Source: Peribacillus simplex
GTDB taxonomy: Bacteria; Bacillota; Bacilli; Bacillales; DSM-1321
Assembly: GCF_900156045.1 (NCBI RefSeq)
Contig: NZ_FTMX01000001.1
Coordinates: 1,292,822 to 1,356,821 of the forward strand
Direction of reading: 5' to 3'
Length of the DNA stretch: 64,000 nucleotides
A model generated the notes under the pieces. That model searched no databases, was not told the DNA's origin, and worked only from the letters and a program-made list of their open reading frames with translations. Positions within the stretch are counted from its first letter, which is position 1, and every line of letters starts with the position of its first letter. The translations under genes and the position numbers were made by a program. This document shows positions 56,697-64,000 of the stretch, one piece after another.

Positions 56697-56972
56697 TTAT
56701 TTCCATTCCAGAATTTCGATCCGTTTGCCGAAGGAATCGGATAAATATATACGGTTCGCCCTGGATACCCTTTCATCTTCCGCAGGGCAGGATGCGCTTT
56801 TGCGGAAATGCAATTATCCTCCGTTCCGACATTTTTTAATCGATCCCCCGCCATTGGACCTTAATGATAGAGGCTTATTCACTTCCTGGAACATCAGTAT
56901 CTCAGTGAAAAACTTCATTGAGTGGCCCTCGGTATTTTTGGGGGATGCTAATTGGTAATGATTGATTGACAT
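56697..56972 (-). pseudogene. Decayed VOC (glyoxalase/bleomycin-resistance fold) gene
   Basis: On minus, the frame from ATG 56972 reads MSINHYQLASP, MKFFTEILMFQEVNKPLSL and RSNGGG. It then hits an in-frame TAA and continues with LHFRKSASCPAEDE and NRIYLSDSFGKRIEILEWK to a final TAA. Start, middle and end all match the usual small VOC protein (FYxxxLGFxEVEKP, LHIGV, DPFGNRIEFLEW). Only 92 codons remain of the usual 120-125, so besides the stop about 30 codons are missing between LH and RIYL. Functional loss seems certain. Confidence 0.8.
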
Positions 56973-57143
56973 AAAAATGAAGCTCACCTTGCAACCTCGC
57001 TAATAACTCCTTATATATCCAATTTCACAGGGAAAAAGGTCATGATGAATAGGTGAATATTTTTACTTCCAACGATAAATGTATTTTTCTTGAACCGTTT
57101 ATGAAAGCATAAATGTAATGTTTAGGGGTAAAGGAGTATTAAA

Positions 57144-57173
57144 ATGAACAAAAGGAGTGATCGTACATGCTGA
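57144..57173 (+). CDS. Possible 9-codon leader peptide coupled to yjbQ
   Basis: ATG 57144 follows AAAGGAG by seven bases and encodes MNKRSDRTC. Its stop TGA at 57171 overlaps the start region of yjbQ, and its codons contain the yjbQ ribosome binding site. It may be chance, since a second purine-rich site would give this pattern. Confidence 0.22.
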   Translation: MNKRSDRTC

Positions 57174-57571
57174 AGAAAAATACCTTAAAAACGACGAAAA
57201 GGGATGATATGATTGATGTTACGACAGAAGTACAGGCATTCATCAAGGAAAATGGGATTCAAGAGGGAATAGCACTTATATATTGTCCACATACGACAGC
57301 AGGAATCACGATTAATGAAAATGCCGATCCCGATGTCAAAAAGGATATGCTAAGGAGACTGGATGAGCAATACCCATGGAACCATACATTGGATTTACAT
57401 ATGGAAGGAAACACGGCAGCCCATTTGAAATCAAGTACAGTTGGTTCTTCACAGCAGGTGATCATCCATAAAGGGAGCTTGATCCTTGGTACTTGGCAAG
57501 GTGTCTATTTTTGTGAATTCGATGGTCCCAGAGAAAGGCAATATTTTATTAAATTATGTTTTGACAGGTAA
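57167..57571 (+). CDS. YjbQ/YugU family protein (UPF0047)
   Basis: A 134-residue beta-barrel protein. [17 protein letters not shown] with its conserved His and Cys, [18 protein letters not shown] and [18 protein letters not shown] are family hallmarks. YjbQ proteins show weak thiamine-phosphate-synthase activity and are probably metal-binding; the in vivo role is unsettled. AAAGGAGTGATC precedes the ATG. The next GNAT gene is 39 bases downstream. Confidence 0.92.
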   Translation: MLKKNTLKTTKRDDMIDVTTEVQAFIKENGIQEGIALIYCPHTTAGITINENADPDVKKDMLRRLDEQYPWNHTLDLHMEGNTAAHLKSSTVGSSQQVIIHKGSLILGTWQGVYFCEFDGPRERQYFIKLCFDR

Positions 57572-57610
57572 AATGGAAAGTACGGCAAGGTTGAAGCGGG
57601 AGGAAGCGGA

Positions 57611-58186
57611 TTGGACGATGTTTGGATTGAAGGAAGTAAAGTAATATTGAGGAATGTTAAACAAGTCGATTTAAAACGTTTATGGAGCCTGAAATATGGC
57701 GAAGCAGCTCCAGAATGGAAAAAGTGGGATGCACCTTATCATCCGCTTGAACTCATTGATTTCCAAACGTATATCGATCAGGAAACGAAACATAGAACCT
57801 ATGATGAAAAAAAGGGGGCATACTCTGAGCTATTAATGGAAAAAAACGATCAAATAATAGGATCTGTTGTATATTACTGGGAACATGAACCTTCACGTTG
57901 GCTTGAAATCGGAATTACGATATTTGAGCCCAAGTATTGGAATGGAGGTTATGGAACAGAGGCGTTAATGTTATTCATAAGCTATTTATTCGAAAAAATG
58001 GAGATTGAGCGGGTTGGTCTGACGACTTGGTCTGGTAATGAACGTATGATCGCAGTTGGAGAAAAGGTAGGCATGCAAGTAGAGGGAAGGATGAGAAAAT
58101 GCCGTTATCATGATGGTCATTATTATGATTCAATTAAAATGGGAATGCTACGGGAAGAATGGGAATCATTAAAATTTCGAAGTTAA
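57611..58186 (+). CDS. GNAT-family acetyltransferase, TTG start
   Basis: A 191-residue GNAT protein of the RimJ/RimL-like type. The core has IGSVVYYWEHEPSRWLEIG, YWNGGYGTEALMLFISYLF (acetyl-CoA loop) and ERVGLTTWSGNERMIAVGEK. Substrate unknown. TTG 57611 follows GGGAGGAAGCGGA; no ATG is nearby in frame. Probably transcribed with yjbQ. Confidence 0.85.
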   Translation: MDDVWIEGSKVILRNVKQVDLKRLWSLKYGEAAPEWKKWDAPYHPLELIDFQTYIDQETKHRTYDEKKGAYSELLMEKNDQIIGSVVYYWEHEPSRWLEIGITIFEPKYWNGGYGTEALMLFISYLFEKMEIERVGLTTWSGNERMIAVGEKVGMQVEGRMRKCRYHDGHYYDSIKMGMLREEWESLKFRS

Positions 58187-58291
58187 TAGACCCTTGAAAA
58201 TTTTTCCTACATTTCCTTGGAAAAAATTTAGCACTGTTTTCTCACATATGGTCTGTTATCCTTGGAAGATGCTTAACGAGGAGGTTACAGG

Positions 58292-58891
58292 ATGAAATTA
58301 TCAGTTATAATAACCGTGATAATGACTCTAAGTGTCATCATACTTGGGATAGCTTTTCCTAAGGGAACGACCAGTAAAGCTTCGGATGGAGCAACCAAAC
58401 ATGTCATTAAACAAGGTGAATCGATATGGGATATTGCGAAGCAGTACGGTGTTCCTATCGGAAAGTTGAAAGAAGTCAATAATAATGTAAATAATGTTGC
58501 CGAGCCCGGTAAAACATTGATTATTCCACATGTAATGAATGAAAAAGATAAAGAATTATTAGCAAGGCTCGTACATGCAGAAGCTAAAGGGGAGCCATAC
58601 AGAGGTAAGGTCGAGGTGGCAGGAGTTGTTTTGAATCGCCTTGATAGCGATGAATTTCCTGATACGGTACGGGAAGTGATTTATCAAAAAAACCAATTCT
58701 CGCCTGTTGGTGATGGCAGTATAAATAAACCAGCAGGAGATGATGCCAAGAAAGCTGTCAATGAAGCATTGGCGATCCATGGCTATACAAATGATGCCTT
58801 GTATTTTTGGAATCCTAGTATTTCGGATAGTGAATGGATGAAACAATTAGAGGTAATAAAAATTATCGGCGGCCACCATTTTGCCATATAA
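58292..58891 (+). CDS. LysM plus SleB/CwlJ-type cell-wall hydrolase
   Basis: A 199-residue exported protein. A hydrophobic signal or anchor covers about 4-24. A LysM domain follows (HVIKQGESIWDIAKQYGV ... LIIPH, about 37-80). The C-terminal Hydrolase_2 domain of SleB/CwlJ has LLARLVHAEAKGEPYRGKV, GVVLNRLDSDEFPDTVRE and ALYFWNP. It resembles Bacillus YkvT and may act in sporulation or germination on cortex peptidoglycan. GAGGAGG-type site before the ATG; a terminator follows. Confidence 0.88.
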   Translation: MKLSVIITVIMTLSVIILGIAFPKGTTSKASDGATKHVIKQGESIWDIAKQYGVPIGKLKEVNNNVNNVAEPGKTLIIPHVMNEKDKELLARLVHAEAKGEPYRGKVEVAGVVLNRLDSDEFPDTVREVIYQKNQFSPVGDGSINKPAGDDAKKAVNEALAIHGYTNDALYFWNPSISDSEWMKQLEVIKIIGGHHFAI

Positions 58892-58904
58892 ACTACATCT
58901 CAAG

Positions 58905-58937
58905 AACCGGCTTTCCATATGGGAGGCCGGTTTTTTA
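58905..58937. terminator. Terminator after the SleB-like gene
   Basis: AACCGGCTTTCC / GGGAGGCCGGTT stem with small bulges, then six Ts. Confidence 0.75.
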
Positions 58938-58953
58938 TTTTTGAAACCTTCCG

Positions 58954-59541
58954 TTAAACGATTTCCGCCCACATCTCGCGGGGATTCAATTCATAAATGC
59001 TGTTTTCACGGTACATGATACTCCCGATAATGAGTTCACGCCTTATTGTTGCATAATCATCATGGAAAGACTGGATGAATTCATTCAATTCTTTTTCTGG
59101 ATACTTACGTCCCTTTTCCAAAAGGCTGGCTATATGATGAAGAACGATCATTTTCTTTTTTCTCTGTGCAGGTATGGTTTTTAGTCGACCATCTGGCATC
59201 AAAAAGTTTTCAAGGATCTTTTTGTTTTCTAAATTCAGCTTTTGATTATCCATTTTATTGGAATCCCCCTTAGTTGAAACCATTTTAGGTAATGCTGATG
59301 AATAATGCTTCAGGACATCCTCATTCAAAAAATAATAAACCGTATTTTTTTCCCTTCGATCCTTAACTAAATTAATGTCCTTCAATTTAGATAAATGGTG
59401 TGAGATGGTCGGGGCCGTCAATTTTAATATTCCGGCAAGTGCCTGTCCGTGTTTTGGACCATTTGCCAGGATGGATATAATTCTAATCCTTGTTACATCA
59501 CCAATCGTTTTATGGAATGCGACCAATTTTTCTAATTGCAC
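58954..59541 (-). CDS. ArsR-type HTH regulator with DUF2087 domain, GTG start
   Basis: A 195-residue two-domain regulator. The N-terminal winged helix reads IGDVTRIRIISILANGPKH and LKLTAPTISHHLSKLKDINL, with a wing VKDRREKNTVYYFL. The C-terminal DUF2087 part has ENFLMPDGRLKTIPAQRKKK and VLHHIASLLEKGRKYPEKEL. The effector is unknown. GTG 59541 follows AGGGAGGG. A 40-bp palindrome lies 14 bases upstream of its start, between it and hemolysin III, so autoregulation and control of the divergent gene are both likely. Confidence 0.88.
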   Translation of the reverse strand: MQLEKLVAFHKTIGDVTRIRIISILANGPKHGQALAGILKLTAPTISHHLSKLKDINLVKDRREKNTVYYFLNEDVLKHYSSALPKMVSTKGDSNKMDNQKLNLENKKILENFLMPDGRLKTIPAQRKKKMIVLHHIASLLEKGRKYPEKELNEFIQSFHDDYATIRRELIIGSIMYRENSIYELNPREMWAEIV

Positions 59542-59554
59542 TTTTATCCCTCCC

Positions 59555-59594
59555 TTAATTAGATTATCATCTAATTAGATAATAATCTAATTAA
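59555..59594. promoter_or_regulatory. 40-bp near-perfect palindrome, probable operator of the ArsR-type regulator
   Basis: Arms of 13 bases match perfectly (TTAATTAGATTAT at 59555-59567 and its complement at 59582-59594). The centre is itself a 12-bp palindrome (ATCTAATTAGAT, 59569-59580). Only one symmetrical base pair breaks the full symmetry. The motif (T)TAGAT occurs repeatedly. It lies directly upstream of the GTG start of the regulator. Confidence 0.75.
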
Positions 59595-59699
59595 GAGGGG
59601 GTAATCAAGTTAATATTCACTTTTCTATATTGCTTGGAAGATCTGATGTATACTTTGGTTGGATACTAAAAAATTAATCCAAAATTAAGGAGCTGTAAC

Positions 59700-60344
59700 A
59701 TGGCCAATACACATGTTTATACAAAAAAAGAAGAAGTGGTCAATGCGATAACCCACGGTGTCGGCGTTTTGTTAAGTATTGCAGCACTTGTGTTTTTAAT
59801 CATATTCTCAGCCCAAACAGGATCGACTTGGCATATAGTCATTTCAGTCATTTATGGTGTTTCCATGCTGCTTTTATACGTCTCTTCCACTTTAGTGCAT
59901 AGTTTTCCAGAGGGCAGAACAAAGGATATATTTGAAATCTTTGATCATTCAGCCATATATATATTCATTGCAGGAACATACACGCCCATCATGCTTCTAG
60001 TGATCCAAGGGTCACTAGGCTGGACACTCCTGGGTATAATTTGGGGAGTTGCACTAATTGGGGTCGTCTTCAAAGCTTTCTATGTGAAAAAATTCCTCTT
60101 CCTTTCGACGATTCTCTATATTGCAATGGGATGGATGATCGTTATCGTTTGGGGACCACTTACGGCAACGATGCCTTCAGCAGGTATCCAGTTACTGATT
60201 GCAGGGGGATTGCTTTATACTTTTGGAGCCATATTTTATGTTTGGCGCGGTTTTCCGTTTCATCACGCGGTTTGGCATGTATTCGTGCTTGGGGGATCTG
60301 TCACACACTTTTTTGCGGTATTGTTTTATATCCTTCCACTATGA
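59700..60344 (+). CDS. Hemolysin III / PAQR-family membrane protein
   Basis: A 214-residue membrane protein with seven segments of the HlyIII/PAQR family, similar to Bacillus YplQ. The metal-binding residues are visible: STLVHSFPEG, FDHSAIYIFIAGTYTP and HHAVWHVFVLGGSVTHFF. Family members may act as hydrolases on lipids; the cytolytic name is historical. AAGGAGC precedes the ATG. The divergent ArsR-type operator is about 105 bases upstream and may control it. Confidence 0.9.
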   Translation: MANTHVYTKKEEVVNAITHGVGVLLSIAALVFLIIFSAQTGSTWHIVISVIYGVSMLLLYVSSTLVHSFPEGRTKDIFEIFDHSAIYIFIAGTYTPIMLLVIQGSLGWTLLGIIWGVALIGVVFKAFYVKKFLFLSTILYIAMGWMIVIVWGPLTATMPSAGIQLLIAGGLLYTFGAIFYVWRGFPFHHAVWHVFVLGGSVTHFFAVLFYILPL

Positions 60345-60441
60345 TCACTTGGTCGCTTTTATGTATTTGAGGAATTCTTGAGTTTTAATTGACCTCTGGT
60401 AGGAAATAAATAAGGTATACAGACTAAAGGAGGAAAAACTA

Positions 60442-60927
60442 ATGAGAAAATCAATCAAAATATTATCAGTGCCGTTTGCCGCTATGCTTGTGTTGGCTGG
60501 ATGCGGCGAAGATAACGATGAAGTGAAAAACCCGCCGGTTCAGGAAAATGAAAATCAAGCTGAAAATAATCCTGAAACAGGAACGGATAATAATGAAAAA
60601 CTGCCTTTCACTTATAAGGATTTTCAATTGGAAGTGGATTATACAGGCAATGATAACGAATACGAAGCTGAATATGATACAATGGGAGCTCAAACAGAAG
60701 CTTCGATCGAGGACAAACTTAACAAGCATGAAGTTTACGGTGATGAAGCAATGAAAGAATTGACCCCGATTCTGGAAAAATTGACATTCACCAAAGATTC
60801 ATCAGAGGAGGAAGTCATTCAAGAAGTGACAAAAGCTTTTAATTTGAAGGATGACTATCAAGAATTTGATTTAGAGGTCGTTTTCGAAGATGGTACGAAA
60901 AAAGAATATAAAGTGAATAATAAGTAA
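60442..60927 (+). CDS. yusW: YusW-like lipoprotein
   Basis: A 161-residue exported lipoprotein with lipobox VLAGC (Cys21). An acidic Asn-rich linker is followed by a YusW-type domain (PFTYKDFQLEVDYTGN, DEYEAEYDT-like strand, TFTKDSSEEEVIQEV, FDLEVVFEDGTKKEYKV). The function of YusW is not known to me. AAGGAGG before the ATG. It is a single-gene unit 97 bases after hemolysin III. Confidence 0.85.
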   Translation: MRKSIKILSVPFAAMLVLAGCGEDNDEVKNPPVQENENQAENNPETGTDNNEKLPFTYKDFQLEVDYTGNDNEYEAEYDTMGAQTEASIEDKLNKHEVYGDEAMKELTPILEKLTFTKDSSEEEVIQEVTKAFNLKDDYQEFDLEVVFEDGTKKEYKVNNK

Positions 60928-60994
60928 CTAAAATAGTCACCATATTCTTCCTTGAATAATAAAATGGCAGCAAGTTCATGTGTATCCTCAATAG

Positions 60995-61138
60995 TTGTCA
61001 AATTACTGTTACTATAGTAAAATGATTACGGTTAGCAAAGGGGATCATATACATTTGCTATTCATATTCGGACTTATGGGGATAGGACCGCAATAATTAC
61101 TTGTAAAAAAGATTCTTATTTAAGAGTCTTTTTTTTTG
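60995..61138 (+). ncRNA. Candidate short independent transcript (sRNA or micro-peptide)
   Basis: TTGTCA (60995-61000) and TAAAAT (61018-61023) are 17 bases apart, a good sigma-A promoter. About 75 bases after the expected start, a hairpin (61105-61118 with 61121-61134, AAAAAAGATTCTTA and partner) and a nine-T run form a terminator. The product would be some 100 bases. It contains a possible site AAAGGGG and a 13-codon hydrophobic frame from TTG 61055 (MLFIFGLMGIGPQ). RNA or peptide cannot be told apart here. Confidence 0.4.
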
Positions 61139-61152
61139 TGGAAGAATATAAT

Positions 61153-61188
61153 GAAAGAGAGGGTACCACGAGCGGTACCCTCTCTTTC
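61153..61188. terminator. Terminator-like hairpin after bioY
   Basis: Perfect 15-bp arms GAAAGAGAGGGTACC and GGTACCCTCTCTTTC. It lies nine bases past the bioY stop codon (minus strand). T-runs are poor on both sides. Confidence 0.7.
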
Positions 61189-61197
61189 ATTTACCCA

Positions 61198-61770
61198 TCA
61201 TTGGGAAAGTGGTGCATTATTTTTTGGCAGCATATTAGCCGAGGCTAACCTTGAACGGATTGTAATGCCAAGCCATGACGCAAGGAATGCCTTTAAAACA
61301 CCTACGATTATAAATGGAGCAAAACCGCTGGCAAACGCCACTGGCCAAGATAATGAACTCATATATTTTAACCAAACCGTACCGATGACCAAAGTAATTA
61401 TCATCCCGATTGTATTTGCCAGGAAAGCCATTGCAACTGAGAAACGGGTTTTTTCCAATATCAAACCCGTTATATATACTGTCGGGATATAGGATAATAA
61501 ATAACCGCCTGTCGGGCCGAATATCTTAGCTAATCCTCCAGACATTTCAGCGAATACCGGCACTCCCGCTGCCCCTATGAACAAGTATAATAAAACGGAA
61601 GAAGTTCCATAACGTGAACCGAGTATCGTTGCTGCCAGACCGACTGCTAGAGTCTGTCCTGTAATCGGTACTAAAGGCAGTGGAATTGTAATTTGGGCAA
61701 GTATCCCTATAAGTGCTGCAAATAAAGCTGTAACCATCATCATTCTTAACTTCTCATGACGTTCCTTCAT
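61198..61770 (-). CDS. bioY: Biotin transporter substrate-binding subunit BioY
   Basis: A 190-residue S component of the ECF biotin transporter, with six membrane segments. AQITIPLPLVPITGQTLAVG and GPTGGYLLSYIPTVYITG (biotin-binding region) are typical. It can work with a shared energizing module or alone. ATG 61770 follows GGGGGAAG; an upstream Met at 61815 would start before the operator. Under the BirA operator upstream. Confidence 0.93.
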   Translation of the reverse strand: MKERHEKLRMMMVTALFAALIGILAQITIPLPLVPITGQTLAVGLAATILGSRYGTSSVLLYLFIGAAGVPVFAEMSGGLAKIFGPTGGYLLSYIPTVYITGLILEKTRFSVAMAFLANTIGMIITLVIGTVWLKYMSSLSWPVAFASGFAPFIIVGVLKAFLASWLGITIRSRLASANMLPKNNAPLSQ

Positions 61771-61806
61771 TGTGCTTCCCCCTAATGTAAACCTATTTAT
61801 ATGGCG

Positions 61807-61839
61807 AGTTAACATATAATGAATTTTAATATGTTAACT
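61807..61839 (-). promoter_or_regulatory. BirA (biotin repressor) operator of bioY
   Basis: Perfect 10-bp inverted arms AGTTAACATA (61807-61816) and TATGTTAACT (61830-61839), 13 bases apart. This is the GTTAAC-type BirA box pair found before biotin genes in bacilli. It lies directly ahead of bioY. Confidence 0.88.
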
Positions 61840-61942
61840 AAACACTGTCAATGATATTATGGATTTTAATTCATTAATGATTTATTAGACTACATTGTTT
61901 GTAAGTGAAAACAAGGGTAAAATTCAAAACTTGGAAAATAAA

Positions 61943-61969
61943 TGAAACTTTTTTAATGCATCATTCGTA
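61943..61969 (+). promoter_or_regulatory. Sigma-W-type promoter of the NfeD/flotillin operon
   Basis: TGAAAC at 61943-61948 and CGTA at 61966-61969 are 17 bases apart, close to the sigma-W consensus (TGAAAC, 16-17 bases, CGTA). The yuaFG operon of Bacillus subtilis is under sigma-W, which supports it. Confidence 0.75.
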
Positions 61970-62095
61970 TGAATGGTAAGCGAAGTAAATGGAGGTGATT
62001 ATAACAATAGACTATCAATGCTGGTAAAACGCTTATCCCAGGTCCTAAAAAATAGTAAGCGGCTTGGAAAAAATCGAATTTAAAGGATGAAAGAG

Positions 62096-62614
62096 ATGGA
62101 GTTATTTGGGGTTCCATTAGAAACAGTCTATTTATATGGATTAATTATATTCGGGGGGCTAACATTCTTATTTATCTTGTTTAATGATATATTTTCCGGC
62201 CTTGAATTACCGGATATATTTAATCCTACACTCATTTTTAGCTTTTTGACCGTGTTTTTTGCAAGTGGGTTTTTGCTTGAATCGCTTACAGGACTCCATG
62301 CTGGATTGAGTGCCGGCATTTCGCTGATCATTTCATTTACCATCGTCACTTTACTGAATGTATTTGTTTTGATTCCCATCTCATCAGCGGAAGAAAGTTT
62401 GACATTTCATGATAATGATCTGAGAGGGAGGGTTGGCAGGGTTCTGACATCAATCCCGGTTGACGGGTTTGGGGAAGTCCTGATTGAAAGCATCAGTGGA
62501 AGCATCGCGAAAACTGCGGTCAGTTATAAGAATGAAGGAATTGTTTCGGATTCAAAGGTCTTGATCATCGAAGTTAAAAACGGGGTTGTCTATGTTATGC
62601 CCCACCAGGATTAA
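62096..62614 (+). CDS. yuaF: NfeD-family protein YuaF
   Basis: A 172-residue membrane protein. Three hydrophobic segments cover about 10-100 (YLYGLIIFGGLTFLFILF, LIFSFLTVFFASGFLLE, ISLIISFTIVTLLNVFVLI). A C-terminal OB-fold domain follows (LRGRVGRVLTSIPVDGFGEV). NfeD proteins partner flotillin-like proteins. ATG 62096, with AAAGG nine bases upstream, is preferred over ATG 62087. The next gene begins 20 bases later, so the two form an operon. Confidence 0.92.
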   Translation: MELFGVPLETVYLYGLIIFGGLTFLFILFNDIFSGLELPDIFNPTLIFSFLTVFFASGFLLESLTGLHAGLSAGISLIISFTIVTLLNVFVLIPISSAEESLTFHDNDLRGRVGRVLTSIPVDGFGEVLIESISGSIAKTAVSYKNEGIVSDSKVLIIEVKNGVVYVMPHQD

Positions 62615-62634
62615 AAAAAGGTTGGAGGTAGGGT

Positions 62635-64000
62635 ATGTTTAATTTGGTTTGGATTGTTGTCGCCATTGTTGCATTTTTACTTATCGCACTTATTGCTGTC
62701 TTTATTACGAAATATCGCACGGCTGGTCCTGATGAAGCATTGATCGTGACCGGAAGCTACTTAGGAAGCAAAAATGTTCACATCGACGAATCAGGAAATA
62801 AAATTAAAATCGTCCGCGGAGGGGGCGCTTTCGTTCTCCCGGTGTTCCAGCAAGCGGAACCACTTAGCTTGTTGTCAAGCAAGCTTGAGGTCTCAACTCC
62901 TGAAGTATATACAGAACAGGGAGTTCCAGTCATGGCTGATGGTGTATCGATAATCAAGATTGGCGGTTCGATCACCGATATTGCCACAGCGGCGGAGCAA
63001 TTCCTAGGTAAATCCAAAGATGACCGTGAACAGGAAGCGAGGGAAGTCCTGGAAGGGCATCTTCGTTCCATCCTTGGGTCGATGACAGTCGAGGAAATTT
63101 ATAAAAACCGCGAAAAGTTTTCCCAGGAAGTACAGAGGGTAGCCTCGCAGGATTTAGCTAAAATGGGACTCATCATCGTATCGTTCACTATAAAAGATGT
63201 TCGGGACAAAAATGGATATCTTGAATCGCTCGGTAAACCAAGGATTGCACAAGTGAAGAGGGATGCCGATATAGCTACCGCAGAAGCAGAGAAAGAAACG
63301 CGAATCAAGCGTGCCGAAGCTTCGAAGGAAGCCCAGCGTGCCGAACTTGAAAGGGCAACGGAAATAGCCGAAGCCGAAAAAATCAACAAGCTGAAGGTTG
63401 CGGAATACCGTCGCGAGCAGGATATTGCCAAAGCACGAGCTGACCAAGCTTACGATCTTGAAACGGCCAGGTCTAAACAGGATGTAACAGAACAGGAAAT
63501 GCAAATCAGGATCATCGAACGTCAAAAGCAAATCGAGCTGGAGGAAAAAGAAATCCTTCGCCGTGAAAAGCAATATGATTCCGAAGTGAAGAAAAAGGCG
63601 GATGCCGACCGTTATGCGGTAGAGCAGGCGGCTTCCGCAAATAAAATGAAACAGATAACGGAAGCGGATGCCGATAAGTATAAAATCGAAGCCATGGCAA
63701 AAGCCGAAGCGGAACGTGTTCGCATGGATGGTCTTGCTAAAGCGGACGCACAAAGGGCCCAAGGTACGACAGAAGCGGAAATCATCCGGTTAAAAGGGGT
63801 AGCAGAGGCCGAAGCCAAGCAGAAGATTGCCGAAGCATTTGAACAGTTCGGTCAGGCAGCCGTCATGGATATGATCTTGAAAATGCTTCCGGAGTATGCC
63901 AAACAAGTGGCAAGTCCGCTTAGTAATATCGACAAAATCACTGTAGTGGATACAGGTGGAAGCGGTGCGAATGGCGGGGCCAATAAAGTGACTGGGTATG
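62635..64000 (+). CDS. floT: Flotillin-like protein FloT/YuaG, incomplete at window end
   Basis: The first 455 codons of a flotillin. An N-terminal membrane hairpin (residues 5-27) precedes the SPFH/PHB domain (GGGAFVLPVFQQAEPLSLLS, GVPVMADGVSIIKIGGS). A long coiled coil from about 200 to 400 is rich in EA repeats (AEKETRIKRAEASKEA, AEAERVRMDGLAKADA). It organises functional membrane microdomains. It ends mid-gene; the usual length is about 500-510 residues, so the remaining tail lies outside the window. GGAGG precedes the ATG. Confidence 0.95.
   Translation, partial: MFNLVWIVVAIVAFLLIALIAVFITKYRTAGPDEALIVTGSYLGSKNVHIDESGNKIKIVRGGGAFVLPVFQQAEPLSLLSSKLEVSTPEVYTEQGVPVMADGVSIIKIGGSITDIATAAEQFLGKSKDDREQEAREVLEGHLRSILGSMTVEEIYKNREKFSQEVQRVASQDLAKMGLIIVSFTIKDVRDKNGYLESLGKPRIAQVKRDADIATAEAEKETRIKRAEASKEAQRAELERATEIAEAEKINKLKVAEYRREQDIAKARADQAYDLETARSKQDVTEQEMQIRIIERQKQIELEEKEILRREKQYDSEVKKKADADRYAVEQAASANKMKQITEADADKYKIEAMAKAEAERVRMDGLAKADAQRAQGTTEAEIIRLKGVAEAEAKQKIAEAFEQFGQAAVMDMILKMLPEYAKQVASPLSNIDKITVVDTGGSGANGGANKVTGY

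Noticed and set aside
56725..56958. 77-codon plus-strand frame after fruA
   Set aside because: It is antisense to the VOC pseudogene, which explains its open frame; no ribosome binding site.

Overview
The window is chromosomal DNA of a spore-forming, low-GC Gram-positive bacterium of the Bacillaceae. The evidence is gene content and local order: yozE/yodN/yozD next to deoD and a ctpA-type protease, the complete mtn methionine-salvage locus with S-box leaders, yitJ-metH, odhAB, fruRKA, a yuaFG flotillin operon and sporulation-associated DNA-end-joining genes. Strong GGAGG-type ribosome binding sites and frequent TTG/GTG starts agree. I think of Bacillus/Peribacillus, but this is an inference from gene order, not a computed placement. 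I see no phage, insertion sequence, CRISPR array, rRNA operon or intact tRNA.

Layout. 0.3-7.3 kb: YozE, a membrane sensor histidine kinase, YodN, YozD, purine nucleoside phosphorylase, a CtpA-type carboxy-terminal protease and an LCP-family lipoprotein. 7.4-15.5 kb: methionine salvage from methylthioribose, as mtnKA and mtnU on the minus strand and mtnE plus mtnWXBD on the plus strand. SAM-I (S-box) riboswitches precede both mtnKA and mtnWXBD. 15.6-16.5 kb: an exact 325-bp tandem repeat (two full units plus a partial third), bracketed by two copies of one terminator hairpin. 16.6-23.2 kb: a G3E GTPase, small proteins, a lipoprotein/two-component/lipoprotein operon and a secreted CAP protein. 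23.4-36.7 kb: Hsp20-like protein, an atypical SDR, MATE transporter, MscS channel, MurG paralogue, LrgAB, GNAT with a highly structured leader, UppP-like phosphatase, carbonic anhydrase, NCS2 permease and a long DapF-type epimerase. 37-39.9 kb: divergent LigD and Ku (NHEJ). 40.4-46.6 kb: MOSC protein, then a third SAM riboswitch ahead of yitJ-metH. 46.7-56.7 kb: polysaccharide deacetylase, extradiol dioxygenase-like protein, odhAB and fruRKA. 56.7-64 kb: a decayed VOC gene, YjbQ, a GNAT, a SleB-like hydrolase, an ArsR-type regulator beside a 40-bp palindrome, hemolysin III, YusW, BioY with a BirA operator, and the NfeD/flotillin pair under a sigma-W-type promoter. The last gene runs off the window.

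How the genes work together. Two S-box leaders tie 5'-methylthioribose recycling to SAM level, and the third does the same for homocysteine methylation, so much of the window's metabolism is methionine/SAM homeostasis. Fructose uptake and phosphorylation (fruRKA) and the 2-oxoglutarate dehydrogenase (odhAB) are central-carbon operons. LCP protein, MurG paralogue, UppP, deacetylase and SleB-like hydrolase act on the envelope.

Most worth a second look: (1) the leader of the GNAT gene at 30.8-30.9 kb, which carries a tRNA T-arm-like hairpin and a chain of mutually exclusive pairings ending at the Shine-Dalgarno sequence; (2) the 325-bp tandem array, where one segment is nearly identical between units while the adjoining segment has diverged; (3) long inverted repeats at the deoD, arsR and MOSC promoters; (4) an SDR lacking its catalytic Tyr; (5) a short independent transcript near 61.0 kb. 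Nothing was searched or computed beyond reading the sequence.
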